A stretch of DNA of 64,000 bases from Citrus sinensis (taxonomy: Eukaryota > Streptophyta > Magnoliopsida > Sapindales > Rutaceae). Of this stretch, positions 22,731 through 35,936 are shown piece by piece. A program made the position numbers and the translations under genes. Where the stretch lies: assembly GCF_022201045.2 (NCBI RefSeq), contig NC_068558.1, positions 48,401,501 through 48,465,500 on the forward strand, written 5' to 3'. Below the pieces are notes generated by a model. The model was not told the origin of the DNA, did not search any database, and saw nothing but the letters and a program-made list of their open reading frames with translations. The first letter of the stretch is position 1; the number at the start of each line of letters is the position of its first letter.

Positions 22731-23204
22731 ATAAATGAGCCTTTAATCCAACGAGTAAAATATTGTATTTATAATATTAAGTGTAAGAGTTCGAATTTTT
22801 GTAAGAGTTCGAATTTTTATAAGAGTATTATAAAGGTTAGTTTTAGTACTTTCTTAATTATTAACTAATTAAGTAGAGACAATTTCTCCTATACGAAATG
22901 TAAGTAGAGTACGCATTCATCGAATACTCGAATATTAGAGAGGATTTAAAGTATATGGGTAAGTGTTGTTAGTGGTTTAATGTATTATTAACTAATTGAG
23001 TGGAGACAGTATCTCTCTTACGAAATGTAAGTGGAGCAAACACACCTTAAATATTAAAAAATGTTTAAAGTATCTGGACAGCTGCTTTAGTTGATTAATG
23101 TATAACGGTGGTCTCAGTTATTTAGTACGATTATAAATATTGTAAGTGTAATATTTGATGTAATATCAGTAATAATATATATATAACAGAACTAAAAAAA
23201 AAAA
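22731..23204 (+). mobile_element. tRNA-derived SINE, copy 3 (old, internally duplicated)
   Basis: Same family as the element at 10.6 kb: a CCTTTAATCCAACGAGTAAA head, a B-box-like GAGTTCGAATTT that occurs twice, a body block TACGAAATGTAAGTAGAG, a tail ending AACAGAACTA and a poly-A run. A second body copy (ACGAAATGTAAGTGGAGCAA) makes it longer than copy 1. Flanks AACGAACCTCGGTTGCT (22714-22730) and AACAAACCTTCGTTGTT (23205-23221) form a 17-bp target duplication with four differences, so the insertion is old. Confidence 0.78.
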
Positions 23205-23221
23205 AACAAACCTTCGTTGTT

Positions 23222-25716
23222 TTACATTAATTATTATTATTTCATATATTGAATCTAAGAGGTAAACTGGTGATTCTAGTGACAATCACATGTTACCATT
23301 GTTTAATACCTGTATGTACTTGCCTACGCTTTATGTGGTGGGTATAGTAGTCGTTACTAACTGATCCTAAAAGCACGAGGGACATAATTATTATTATTGT
23401 AGAGAAAATAAGGACCACAAGATTCAGAAAAACGGACCATGTAAAAATAAAAAAAGGATTAGTTGCATCTTAATCAATATTCAAGAGTGGTCCACGGGAC
23501 ATCCCAACAGCATTCGTAAATGGATATAAGCTAACCCGACAAAACAATGATGAAATCAACAGCATTGAGAAAAACACATTTTAAGGTCACGTATACTGTA
23601 TACATTGAAGTCTGTTCTGATCTCCCATGATCTTGTGTACGGGAATTTGTTTTCAGGCCCCCCGATTTTGGGCATCTTGTGGGCCTTTCTGCGTTGGGTT
23701 TACAGACGTCCATTTTTTTTTTTTAAATTAGTGGTCTTTAGATACAATGTGCTCTTGCTATACACCCCCGTGAACATTCCAAGAACACCGCCCTAGTGTG
23801 TGTTGTCTGGGCTTGAACAAGCGATTGGGCTTCACCTTGACCGTCCCTATATATACTATATCTCCACAAAAATTTTCCGGGAAGAATGGACTAATTAGGG
23901 CTGGAATTCTTTACAAAATACATTTTATTTTATTTTATTTTATTGTTCAAATGGCTGAAAGACTTTTTTTTTTTTTGTATTTACCCTTTGCCGTGGATCC
24001 GCTTAGAGAAATCCAACCAACTTTATTATTATTAAATGAAAATTAATGCTTTAAACAAATGAGGAACTTGATATCACAATATTCAATACTTATTAGGGCC
24101 AAGAAGTAAAACTTCAATGCAAAGAATTGACAAAAGGGGAAAAAAAAATCTAGTAATTATGAACAAAATCTAATTAGATATGAGCAAGATCTGATACAAT
24201 TTACAAGCCAAATCAACTTTTCCAGATCGCCTGAAGAAACGACTTCAAAACCAGAGCAGTTTTGATTTTAAAACCATCGACAGGAGATAAAATAATTATA
24301 AAAAAAAAAAAGAAAAAAGAAAAATCAACAGCATGAAAAACAACGTAGTGCAGATTTTAAAACCATATGCAGATTTTAGCTCTGTCAGAAAGAGACAGTC
24401 ATTTACGCTTCGAGAATGTGGATTGTGTTGTGGTGGGCCTGGTGGCTCCTTTATTAAAGAGACTTTAAAAAAAGAAAAATTATAGAAATAGATTCATTAT
24501 TAAAGAGGAGGATCTTTACTATGTTTATGCTTTTATGTAAGTTTCTTTTTCTCTTGCAAAAATTGATCGTTGCATAGATGCCGATGTTCTTTTAGCGCCA
24601 GTTTTAGTTAAGATTCTCGTGGGGTCTCCCAACAACCCGTCGTCATCTTTAGCCGGTCACGTCAATCGAAATTTACAGTCGAGTTGGCTTTGATTTAATA
24701 AATCTCAAGTTTTCTTCAATTATATTTGTAGCAAGAATCGATCGGTCTCTTCTGTTACTTTTTCTCTTCCTTTGGATGGCAGTTTTTGGATCTTGTTAGT
24801 AAATTCAAAAATTTCGTTAATATTTCTGCACACTCTTGACCATATTTCTAAAGAAAATTTGCTAAAACAACAAAAATAAGCAAGAAATTCCTTTTTCTGA
24901 TTTATTGAATCCGAATTGAATAGTCCGAAACAAAATTGGGTTCAAGCGAGCACACACTGGACCTTGTCTCTTCAGAGACCCAGCCGCTCACACATCATGC
25001 TGAACCTGTGGTTCGGTTCAAGCTTCAAGATCAATGGGAAATTCAGGCTTGTGCCTTGTGTTGTTGTATGTAACCGTGGAAATTATGGGCAACCAATTTT
25101 AAAGCACAAAAACCAGCTCTTACAGGTTGTATTAGGAATAGGATGATGTGTGAGTAAAAAAAAAAAAGAGAGGGAGGGGGGGAAGAGAGACAGGCAGCGG
25201 TTAGTAAAAACTAAAAAGACCAATTTATGAAGTCACTGGTGGCATGGCTCCCCATCACTTGAATTTTGACTTGGAAGTAGGGCAAGGGAAAGCTACCAAT
25301 CTCAAGATTTTGATTTTGGGATGACAGAATCGGCAATGTCTTTAAAAAGAAACAGAAAATACAGCATCCCCAAATCTTATATTGACGTTGAGAGATTGAA
25401 AAAGACTTCTAGCACTCGTCCCTTAGGGCTCGAAGGTGACCGATCATAAACATCTAACCTTGAAATTGGATTAGCTCGAATGTGAATTTAATAAACACAT
25501 AACATTACAAGATGACATCACACTGCAAATTTGTATTCATGTATGTGGTTTGTGGTAAATCCCAATGCAAAGAATCATACTCCCAATTTTCTACAAACTT
25601 TAAGGAACAAGATTTCATGATAGCTGATTATAGGGGCAGAACAAATCAATAGGAAAAATGTGGGAATTCCAGACAATTTTGTCAATACCACCACAATAAA
25701 TCGAATAAAGAACAAA
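23222..25716. other. Intergenic DNA, no gene recognised
   Basis: Mixed AT-rich sequence with short open frames of no recognisable family, poly-T/poly-A runs (23713, 23965, 24300) and a purine-rich tract near 25155-25195. The right end includes the probable 3'UTR of the F-box gene. Confidence 0.4.
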
Positions 25717-26934
25717 TTAGGGAGCAATTTCAAGCCTGGGTTCAAAGCAAAACCCAGTAAAGAGCTGAAGAGGGAACCTCTTAGTCACAGGACATTTATG
25801 TGACCACCTCCATTGTTTCAGGTTCATATCATAAACAAGAAGAGATGGAGCTCCATAGCTCTGGATGTATATGAGATCATCTGTTCCGCTACTTGCAAAA
25901 ACATCATCAAACTCTCCAAATCCTTGGAAAAACTTATGTGGCATCCTAGCAACCTCTTGCCACTCCTTCCCATTCAGAACCCAGATGCCAATTCCCTTAA
26001 TTATGTCAGGCCGATCTTGTTTGCCAATTCCTCCAACCATTACCAGCTTCTCTTTCAGGTTCATTAGGCGCCCGCAAGTCAGAGCACAAGGTACTGGGAT
26101 AAAACTTTTTATCAGCAGAGCATGGGATGATCGGCTAGAAAGATTAAACGAGATCAGGCCATGACGATTTTCTGGTGCACCACCCCCAGTTGCATAAATC
26201 AGAAAATACAGAACCCCATCACAGATAATACTCTCATCTCCAGCTCTCCATCCCGTCAGCACCTCTTTCCAGGAGGTCACCCACATCATTGTATCTGAAT
26301 CATAAATATGGATTGAAAGCTCCCACTGAAAAAAATTCCCCGTGACTTGCTTAGACTTCACAATTGAGACAGTATAGCGATGTGATACTCTGTCCACTGA
26401 GAGTGAAAGCGCACTGTAATCAGAGAATTTCAAACCTGGTGGTTCCTCAAGCTTCTTCCAGCTTTTGGAGATAGGGTTGCAGACATATAACTCACTTCTA
26501 CTGTCATTGTCCATGAAGCAAACCAAACCATATGATGAAGCAATGAACCAATTGGATGTCTCAATGCAGGGGAGTTCAATACCATACCACTTTCGAAGGA
26601 TGGGATCATAAGCATAACCAATTGGCTCATCAGAGCTTGTAAACATAAAATACCAGGGCTTTTGTGATAGGACATTTGAGAAGTTCCACAGAAACCTTCT
26701 TGAACTGACAATCTCATGCCATCTTCTGCACACGCAGCCTGCTCTAAATATGCTAGCTATTGGGAGATAAGCTAGAATGCGTTCCAACAGGTCATCAGGA
26801 AGGATTAAGTCAACAGAAAGCGTAGAAGCTTCTTTATTGCCTTCATCACTAAGCTCTAAGAACGAATCAAACTCATTAATGCCTCTTGCCATGTCATCAA
26901 TGCAATGGTTGATCCAAGATGTTTCTCCATCCAT
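25717..26934 (-). CDS. HWS: F-box/kelch protein, HAWAIIAN SKIRT-like
   Basis: A single coding exon of 405 residues. The start gives MDGETSWINHCIDDMARGIN, close to the family N-terminus. An F-box lies at about residues 45-85 (ILPDDLLERILAYLPIASIF, then CVCRRWHEIV). A C-terminal beta-propeller-like region with kelch-type segments follows (LVMVGGIGKQDRPDIIKGIG; KEWQEVARMPHKFFQGFGEF). In Arabidopsis HWS (At3g61590) is an SCF adaptor that controls floral-organ boundaries and abscission and influences miRNA levels; that function is known for the family and not shown here. The transcript probably has a 5'UTR intron, annotated separately. Confidence 0.92.
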   Translation of the reverse strand: MDGETSWINHCIDDMARGINEFDSFLELSDEGNKEASTLSVDLILPDDLLERILAYLPIASIFRAGCVCRRWHEIVSSRRFLWNFSNVLSQKPWYFMFTSSDEPIGYAYDPILRKWYGIELPCIETSNWFIASSYGLVCFMDNDSRSELYVCNPISKSWKKLEEPPGLKFSDYSALSLSVDRVSHRYTVSIVKSKQVTGNFFQWELSIHIYDSDTMMWVTSWKEVLTGWRAGDESIICDGVLYFLIYATGGGAPENRHGLISFNLSSRSSHALLIKSFIPVPCALTCGRLMNLKEKLVMVGGIGKQDRPDIIKGIGIWVLNGKEWQEVARMPHKFFQGFGEFDDVFASSGTDDLIYIQSYGAPSLLVYDMNLKQWRWSHKCPVTKRFPLQLFTGFCFEPRLEIAP

Positions 26935-26937
26935 AAT

Positions 26938-28371
26938 CTAGAGAAAGTACATTAAAAAAGACTTCAACAGACAAAATTAACAAATTAAAAAAGAACAAGA
27001 AAATCGAGTTCTACATGAAAACAGATGAGAACTTCTCATCACCAATTAAGAAAGCATCAGATAATCATCACCAAAGAATATATCCCAAGTCAAAGTAAGT
27101 CAAATCCCTTGACAACATATCACATAACATCAGACAGGAGAAAAGTGTCATGCTTGGCATATTAAAATTCAAAGGAAAAAAGAACAGTAGTAAAATAAAT
27201 TATGTAAGAATCCTGAAACCCTGCTAACACCTTACACCTCTCAATTTTGTAGGACAGCAGCAAAAATTACAGAAAGCTCATCCAGTGCATTATATAAACA
27301 TAAATCAGTTTTCAGATTTATACTTTTTACCGCCAGAAGCAGATATAAGAAAAATACACAATAAACTGCAATTAGAACATCAAGATTCTACAATCAAACT
27401 GGAAATAAGGGCCAAACTACAGGAATACTAAAATAATTTGACTCAAAGTTTTCATGATTAAAATAATTTCTAATGCAAATTACGTACAGGCACAAAGGTT
27501 TATCTCCACATTATGAGACCTATAATTCCTCAAAAATGAGAACATCTAATCCCCATTGCTATGATTTTTAAAATAATTAATTTGAAATCAACAGAAATAA
27601 CAACAAAATCAGAATAATCAACCCCCCCCCCCCCCCAAAAAAAAAGAACTAAATAAGAAAATCCCATAAATCAAAATCAGAGAAGACATATCTTAAAATG
27701 ATTCTTAGCTTACATGCAAAGCAAGGAGAAAATACCATCATATGGGAACAAGTAAGCAACAATACCTGAGATCACAACTGTATAAACTCAGGTTATTACA
27801 CCAGAAACACATTACAACAAGTACATGAGCTTAATTACACACCCAGTTGTTAAAATTTTGCCGACTAATTTTGGAAGGAGAAAATATCAAATAGAGGAAT
27901 CAGACAATAACAAATGCCAATCTGAGAAGCAGATAAAGGATATGAAATTACTATTAATTTGCTACCAAAAATGGCTAAAAAAGCATTAAAGAAAGAAAGA
28001 TTTTTTTTTTTTGAAAGGGAAATATATAACCAGATTTCTTACCAAAACGAGATAGTTATTTAAAAATAACAACAACAACAATAATAATAATAATATTGTT
28101 TTGTTCACAGAAAAATAAAAATTCAGAGTTTTAACATGAAACCCTAAAAATGGTTTTGAGTTTGAATAATCAATAATGGTAGGTAGAGATTAAGGTTAGG
28201 CCATGCTTAGTTATCAGTCAAACATCAAAACCCCACATAACTAAAACACAAAAACATATTAAAAAAATATAAAAAAGAAAAAGAAAAAGAAAGAAACAAG
28301 AAGTTATAAAAACAGGAAAAAAAAAAAACACTTCAAAAAATGGGTTTCATCAAGAACATCAGTTCACATAC
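26938..28371 (-). other. Predicted 5'UTR intron of the HWS-like gene
   Basis: On the minus strand a strong donor, GGAAGAG then GTATGTGA, lies at 28372/28371. A strong acceptor, TTTCTCTAG then ATTATGG, lies immediately before the start codon. The 1.43 kb between has no protein-like frame and is U-rich in the transcript sense. Long leader introns are common in this F-box clade. Confidence 0.65.
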
Positions 28372-28759
28372 CTCTTCCAAAAGCCTAGTCCAGTGTCACT
28401 GTCCAAATGGGTGCCTAAAATTTGAAACTTTATAGTGAATATCAAGTAAAACGTTTATCAAGCATTAAACTAGAAACACATAAAAGAAAAATGAAACGGA
28501 ACAAATGTAGGCCATTTGCTTTAAATGATCAATACCCTATGTAGAGGGTTACTCTAGATTTGGCTTATAAACATGCCCAAGCAAAGCAAAGCAAAGCAAT
28601 CCCTTTGAAAGAGAGAAAAATAATTTCTTTTTTTTTTTTATAATTTTTTTCAGCTAACTTGGCCTCTTTTTTCATATAAGAAAAACGACAGGCAAGGAAT
28701 GAAGTGAGAAGCCGGTTTTTCAATAGGCGTGTATTTAGAGAGAGTGGTAGAGAAAACGA

Positions 28760-31700
28760 GGAAAAGGACGGACGGCGCTTGAAGCGCGTGGCTATTTGTT
28801 ACGAGATTTTTATCCCGTCATTTCATTTTCATTATTTTTATTTTTTAATATTATAAAAGCGCCCGACCCAATACTCATCTCCCATTTTATTATTTTTATT
28901 CAGCACTTAAATTAGAAGAAAAAAGAAAACAAAATTGGAAAATGAAGAAAAACATTGGGATTTTTTGCCACAATGTAAAAACAGAAAATGAGTAATGGGG
29001 TCTTACTCATCATCGCTTTCGATTTTTGACCTTTTTAGCTTCCTTTTTTCGTTTCCATAACTGTTAAACATTTAATTCCAATTGCCCCATGATCTGGTTC
29101 CACTTTTTCACAAATTTGTTTTTTTTTTTTTTTTTTTTGAATACACAAATTTGTTTTCTTTGCTTTTGATAAAATGCCTTTACCGCTTAGAGTAAGAAAG
29201 CTCTCTCTTCTCACAATTTGCTTTGGTTTTCGGACTGTGAAAGTGAGTTAGGGAGAGTCACTGGGCCTTAAGAGCTATTGGCAGAACCGGCACTCTGGCT
29301 TACGGGCCTTCCTGACCTAACCAAATCCCTCATCACACGTCATTTGTTTTCTCATTATCTTGCAAAGTTCAAAAGTCAATTTTATTTTTTTACCACATAA
29401 ATTTCATTGGCTCCTTAGTGGAAGGTGTCTCCGATAAATGTGTGAGTTGAGTTTTTGTCACATTATAAATAATATTAAAAATAAAAAGTTGCATTGACCA
29501 CTAGTGTAGTGATAAATATTTTTCAAATGAAGATGAATTTGTTTCCATCTAAAAATTGTTTCATCATTATCTAATGTCTAAAAGCCTTAGTATAGAGGAC
29601 CATTGTCCATTGATTTTATGATCTTATATTCTTTTCACAAGTCTTTACAAAATCTGTAGATTTTGAATGGGTACAAGTCTTCTTCTTTATATTTTTCTGC
29701 TATATAAAATAATTATTTTAAATGTTCACACAGTTTATTAAATTATTAGACCCATCGTTTCTTAGAAATGACCAAAATAGATTAGTATTAGCTCAAAATG
29801 ACCCAAATAATTTTGGACTGTGCTTGATAGAACAAAGTATGCACAAGTCTTGATAGGTGGCGCCTAATTCTAATTAAAATGTCAACAAATTTTATTTTAA
29901 AAAATAAAAAAGGATGGGAATCATAAGGTGATGTTCTGATGAGTAATCCGTGATGTTCTTCAACAAACTAGAGAATTTTTAGAATACCTTTGATGTATTA
30001 TAACCAATTGATGTATGCAAGACATGTGTAGTTAAATTTAATATAACCACCACTTGCATAATGATTTTTTAAAATAAATATACACATGTTATAGAATTAT
30101 TTACTTATTATATATCAGACATAACACCTCTTATATATTATAAAATTTCTCCAACAATTGATAAGTCGAGAAAATTTTGAGATTTTCCATGTGCATCGTG
30201 TAGTGCAATTCTTCACTTCATAGATGTCAAGGTAGAGGAATTTTTTGACAATTATTTTTGTTACTCCGAAAGTTCATTTTATGAATGAATTCCTTCAAAC
30301 AAAAATATTTATAAAAAAAAAATTCGGATTCACAATCATCGTACTGAGTCATTGAGACGGAATACTATTTACGAATAAACCCGTGAAAGTCACAAGGGTG
30401 GACCAAACTTGCTGCATACAATTCAATGTTTTTGACCAACCTACTCAGGCTGCAGAATCCATCAAAAACAAAGCATTTGAGGTTAAGAAATTGAAAATAT
30501 ATTAATTAACAATCAAATTAGTTGCATGTGTGCAGCTACAGGAATCCTAAGCATCAATGTGACCAATTACCAAAGGATGGAATTTCTACTTATTTACAAA
30601 AAGTAAATGAGAGAGAGAGAGAGAGAGAGAGACAGAGATTGTATGTTCTTTCTCTTTAATCTTCTTTTATACAAGTGGGAAGAAGAAGCCTCCCAAAGAT
30701 AAGACAAGCGAAGGAATTAGAACATGTCCTAGACTGGATATATGCCATTTCTACTGCTTACAAGCAGTACAAAGACAATGGAATTTATATCGAAAGCCTA
30801 AAAAAATCCAGAAGCATAATACAAAACAAAAACACACATTACGAATCACCCAAATAGTAAAATGATAATATAATATTTCACTAATGCTTGGTCCGTGGTG
30901 GGTGGAGCCTCATCAACAAATGGCTCAACACACACGTGAAAGACCGCAATTATATATTGTGTATATGGATATGTCTATACACAAACAGAGAGACAATACA
31001 TGGGGCATTGACATTTTAACGTGTAGCCTCCAAAGTGATTAATATAAAAAATGTACTGAAAAGAGAAGTGAAAAAGCTAGGGCTGATGATAGTGGCAACA
31101 CCACTTTAGCACACTCTTTCCAGCCAACCCACTTTGTGCACGTTAAGTCATGTCTCACTTCTAATGGTTAATTTATTTCCATTGCCTTTTTATTTTCATC
31201 ATATTTTATTTTTTAAAAAAAAAAATTAATTCCTTTTTCTTTGTCTTCGTCTTCTTTTATGTGTAGAAAGGAAAATCAAGCCCCATCACACACATCTGAA
31301 AGAAAATGGAGGTCCTTGAGACTAGACATTTGAAAGCGACGTTTTGAAATTCCGAGCGTTGATGAATGTTTGGTTAACAATTTTTTTTTTTAAAAAAATA
31401 TTTTCTGGGGTTTTTAAATGGGCAAAGTTATTTGCTAATTGGAGATTTTGAGTTGAGTGAGTTGACTCTGTAAGTTCAACAACTTTCATGTTGGGTGAGT
31501 CAGGCCAATAAAACCAAACATGGCTGACAGTAAAAGGTGTACAACCATAGACAGTTAGTGGAGCCAGTAGAGTTAGCCCAGCAAAGGGAAATTATTTGCC
31601 AACTCAGTGTCAGGCAAAATAGTTATAATTTCTTGAAGAAAATATGCCGAACCCAGTTCTCTCATCTAATGCGCTCTCAGTTAGTCTTTTTAAGCAATGT

Positions 31701-31839
31701 TGGTTGGGGGGAGAGGAACTTTGACAAACATGTGGGAAATGTGTTTGGATTCACTGGTGGCAGCTGTTTGTGGGGTCTTCGAAGCGCACCACAGCCATGA
31801 GCCGTGTCTTTCAGTTTCAACACGCTCCGTCACAATCAC
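28760..31839. other. Gene-free intergenic DNA
   Basis: AT-rich DNA beyond the HWS-like promoter. A (GA)n microsatellite lies at about 30609-30632. Reading frames near 30.7 and 31.6 kb lack recognisable composition, splice context or motifs, so none is annotated. Confidence 0.45.
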
Positions 31840-32224
31840 CGGTAGGGTTTTGGTCCTGAGAGAACTCTTACACTTATAATATTGAGGAGTAAGGGTTCGA
31901 GCTTTCATAAAAGTATTATGTGAGTTAACTTCAATTCTCCCTTGATTATCAAATAATTGAGTGGAACCAGTTTATTCCTCACGAAATGTGAGTGAAGTGG
32001 ACACCCTTCAAATATTATAGAAGATTTAAAGAATATGGGCCGCGCTTTAAAAGAGTACAGTGGACACCCCTCGAATATTATAGAGTGTTTAAAAAATATG
32101 GGCCGCGCTTCAGAGGAGTACACGCCACAACGAATGTCTCATTTGTATAATATGTTTATAAATATTAATTATAATATTTAATGTAATATCACTAACAGTC
32201 CTGTATAACAATATTAAAAATAAA
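31840..32224 (+). mobile_element. tRNA-derived SINE, copy 2
   Basis: It has GGTAGGGTTTTGGTCCTGAG (A-box part), AAGGGTTCGAGC (B box), then the same body and 3' end as copy 1 (TATGTTTATAAATATTAATT and CTGTATAACAATATT). Flanks at 31819-31839 and 32225-32245 (AACACGCTCC, 1 difference, TC, and so on) match at all but three of about 21 positions. A segment of about 60 bp (GTGGACACCC to GGGCCGCGCTT) is duplicated internally. Confidence 0.87.
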
Positions 32225-32415
32225 AACACGCTCCATCCCAGTCACACATATAATAGGTTGCTTTTTTTAAATTAAAAAAAAAAATTTATTCATATTTTAT
32301 ATATTAAAGTGCAAATAAAAGACTCATAAGGTCTCTTTCATAATCATCATATATGGAAGGGATGTGTATATGTTTGGTCACAATTTTATTTGGAGAAGTC
32401 ACCAGCGTCGTTCAT

Positions 32416-32567
32416 GGACTTGACTAGCTTACAGAATCTGTAAGCTACAGACTGCAGCATCAGCCGTTGGATGTGGTTAGATGTGGAGTGAGAAACTAAA
32501 CAATAGAAGATCGGATAGTGGGATGACGGGAGATGTTTGTTACAGAATCTGTACCATAGACAGGTCC
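32416..32567. mobile_element. 152-bp MITE, copy 1, with 10-bp target duplication
   Basis: It starts GGACTTGACTAGC and ends CATAGACAGGTCC (inverted: GGACCTGTCTATG), flanked by exact CGTCGTTCAT at 32406-32415 and 32568-32577. The terminal repeats extend about 28 bp and each contains a small palindrome (core TACAGAATCTGTA). The second copy at 57840-57991 has exactly the same length and about 92% identity. The 9-10 bp duplications indicate a Mutator-like transposase in trans. Confidence 0.88.
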
Positions 32568-32577
32568 CGTCGTTCAT

Positions 32578-35150
32578 TCAAGACGAGGATCATGAACAAA
32601 GGGAAGAGAGGACAGTTGTAGCCTGGAATTCGACAAATGGCTAAAAACAAAAGACATAATTATTTGCCTGCCTGACTCCCTAATGATTTTCCTTCACTTC
32701 CAAGCATCTAATTCTCCAGTTTTAAATTGGTGGGGGGCAAAGCAAGCAGATGTATTTTTGCCGAGAATAAAACCGCAAGTATACACAATAAAAACTAGGA
32801 AACCAGGTTTAAACATACTAGTTTGCCTTTCCAATTGGGTATGATTCAAAAGAGCTGGTTGTGCGTTAACAGTGTTGAACCAAAAAAAAAAAAAAATGAT
32901 GATAGTGTCATACTCCTATTAATGGAACTTATAAAAAAATTGATCAAAAGAGAGAAAATATAAAGGCCCTGACTGACATAAAAAGCTTATTAAAGAAAAT
33001 AACAAAATATTTTAGAGAAATTGTTGTGAAAATATATATGATGGGTCGGTCCACCAGTACCAATTTTTCCAAAACAATAGTCTCTCTCCCGATAATATTG
33101 TTAGATGGCCATTATAAATAATAATGAATGAATTGACCGTAAAATTCTTCGCCAACCAACCACAAAGAGGCAGAAATATCTATTCGTTTCACCTTCTTTT
33201 TTTTTTTTTCCAGGGAAAAAAATTTGGTTCAAAGAGGACATCATGTGCACCAAGACCTCAAATTTCAAATAGCAGGCACGTTTTGAGACTTTTGTCCCAT
33301 TACACTGTTCTGGGCAGTATTGTTTGTTTCACTATCAAACTAACAACAGTAACAGCTGTTTATGGGAAAAAAATAATAAAAGTTACTGTGCAATATTGAT
33401 TTTAGGCTACTTCATGTATTTATTACTTTTTTTTAATTATATAAAAATATTACTTATATTACAACTCATATTTTATGAAATTTTTATATTAATATTTATA
33501 ATCAAATAATTATTGAGATTAATTTATATAATTTATATAACACAATCTAAATTTTATTGAATTAATTTATAAATTTTATATATCACAATTAAAATTTTAT
33601 TCTTTTTAATATCTAAGGGATGTATTCAAAAGACATACACTCCACTCATATTTAAAAAAAAGAAAAAAAACTACATTCACGAAACCTGGGAAAGAAAATT
33701 AAACCTCAAACCCGTACCCGTGCCCTCACAAAGCCGAGTGGCTATTTATTACTCGCTTGCTGACCGATGAACAATGAATTTCATAATTTGTAGTTACAGA
33801 TCGCAACAACTATTGATGGCCACAAATGGAAAAGTAGGAGGTGACACAAGAGAGTCATTATCATGGTAAATTGTGAGAAGATCAACGATACGGCGCAATA
33901 TCCGGAGATTTATAATCGGGGACAGAAGAGACTTCTTTCTTCCGACATAGAGCCAGAGCCGTGGCATGCATCAGATATTGTAAGTTTTATCGATCCTATG
34001 AAATTGCATTTGGTTACCCCAAAATCAAATCAACGGTTGGGTTCCTACTTCCCACGCTGTTTTTATAATAATTTACCATAAGCTAAACAGACAGTCAATG
34101 GGGATTGTGGCTACTGTTACACGTTTCTACCTTTTTTTTTATAATTTAATTTACTTGAAACCTGCCTGTCCCTGAACCTGGCTTTAGTTTTAACTTTTAA
34201 CCCCCCATGGTTTTTGACATTTTTTCCAGCAGGCCACATAAACTCTCCAGTCAAAATGTCCTTTGAGAATTGCGCTATAAACAAGAAAAAAATATTGATT
34301 TCACTGTTGGATGGACATTTTAGACGTTCAAGGAAAGTCAGAACCCAAACCATTTTCCATTGGCCTAATCTAACTCTAATCGATGTCATCATGGGGTTGA
34401 TCTATACAATTTGATATTTCTAGCCGCAACAGACGATTAACTGGGGAGCGGGGACAAACACAGCAATTGTGAACTCTGGCTGCTATCTACATCCTTTCCT
34501 ATATATTGCAGTGGGCTCGACGGTCCAACCACAGCCCAAATCAGACATGTCCAATGTTTTGGCCTCCACATCCTGCTTTTCCCATCGAGTATATCATCAA
34601 CGCGATCCAAAGCCTGTCCCATCTCCCCATCCATTGCCAGTAGCAATAGGCGTACCAGCGAGGGCATACATAGAGACCTAACCTACAACACTCACGTTCA
34701 TTCTAATGTCGATATTCTTCTAAATCTAATCAACTAAAAGCAGCAACGAATTTATTATGAAAGCAGAGTATATAACAATCCATGCAACCAAAAAAAATTC
34801 TTTATCAGGGGGTCCCCAATCAAAGACAAGAATAGGAATCTTCGGTTTTCCTTTTCTCCTATAACTGGTTGGTATTTGCAATACAACTTGAAAGAACTAG
34901 TCAAAATGTCCCCTACTGCGGTACACAAACTAAAATCCAAATCGTTTCAGCAAAGCAGGATACAGAAGTGCAATTGTGCAAAACGAATGCACAGCCAAAG
35001 CCAACGCCACAAATACTCAATCATACAATACAAGAGACAAAAGAGTGGGGGAGGTTGGGGGGATAAGGGGAGGAAACCTTAACCTTAGAAATGCACTGCT
35101 GATTCAGGCCCAGGCCCACTGTGCATGTAAACCATCTTAACCGTTCAAAT
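32578..35150. other. Intergenic DNA, no gene recognised
   Basis: AT-rich sequence with partial tandem similarity around 33500-33610 (ATTAATTTATA...AAATTTTATT units). A somewhat less AT-rich patch at 34430-34690 has no recognisable coding potential. The right end likely includes the C2 gene's 3'UTR. Confidence 0.4.
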
Positions 35151-35936
35151 TTAGACGTCTACATTCTCATCAGACGGCTTCGAGCGATTCTTCCTTTCCA
35201 TCAACAGCCCGCACAACATACTCTCTGATGCTGACCTCAGACGATTTATTCTTGCCAAGCAGTTAAGTGATCCATTCCACTCCTTCAACACCGTTGATGT
35301 TGTTGACGATGAAGAAGTCGTCGAGTCAGCACCATCAGAACACAGAGACTCAGCACAAGAAGAATTCTCCCAAGACTCATCATCACCCGCATCAAACTCA
35401 TCAGCCATTGATTTCGATTTCCTCGTCATCAGACTTTCCTTGCGTTTACTCTCTCCCATTAGGTCACGGTACCCAATCGCAGAGACCTCATCGAAAGCCG
35501 GCAAATCAGAACCGTCGATCAGCATGGAACCAATGCTAAGCACTCCCTGGAACCTTCCTGAAGGGCGACGAATCTGGAAGGCCGTAAAAGACGGAGTCTT
35601 GGTAGCCACCGAGAGTGAGATGTTGCTTACGAGGAAACGGACGGTGCCGATGAGGTAATCTCGAAGGTAACCGGAGGCGTAAATCTCGACGGAGATCGCG
35701 GACGTTTCGGAGGATAGGAATTCTGGAGTTACTTTGAAGAGGAACTTTTCGTTCCAGATTGGACTCTCGGCGCCGGCTCGGTCGACTCGAGTGCAAAGCT
35801 TCGTCGAAGAATCGATCCAGACCAGCGCGTATGTTTGCATCCGACGCATTTTAGAGGAGGGCGACTTCAAGCCTTGCGCAGAGATCAAGATGATCTCTAG
35901 GATTTGCGTCGCCATCGCTATTTCCCTCGCTTCCAC
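35151..35936 (-). CDS. C2-domain protein (SRC2/BAP-like, At4g01200 type)
   Basis: Intronless gene of 261 residues, or 254 if the second methionine (MATQILEIILISAQGLKS) is used, which fits the usual C2 start better. The N-terminal C2 domain spans about residues 9-140 and shows the family marks YALVWIDSSTKLCTRVDRAG, SPIWNEKFLFKV and YLRDYLIGTVRFLVSN. C2 domains of this group bind membranes, often with calcium. The tail is acidic and serine-rich (DGADSTTSSSSTTS) and ends in a basic segment; its function is unknown. It precedes a GT gene in Arabidopsis too (At4g01200-01210). Confidence 0.85.
   Translation of the reverse strand: MEAREIAMATQILEIILISAQGLKSPSSKMRRMQTYALVWIDSSTKLCTRVDRAGAESPIWNEKFLFKVTPEFLSSETSAISVEIYASGYLRDYLIGTVRFLVSNISLSVATKTPSFTAFQIRRPSGRFQGVLSIGSMLIDGSDLPAFDEVSAIGYRDLMGESKRKESLMTRKSKSMADEFDAGDDESWENSSCAESLCSDGADSTTSSSSTTSTVLKEWNGSLNCLARINRLRSASESMLCGLLMERKNRSKPSDENVDV

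Noticed and set aside
30675..30857. Plus-strand 60-codon frame with a basic start
   Set aside because: No homology recognised, no splice partners, and it lies beside a microsatellite in AT-rich DNA; chance is the simplest explanation.
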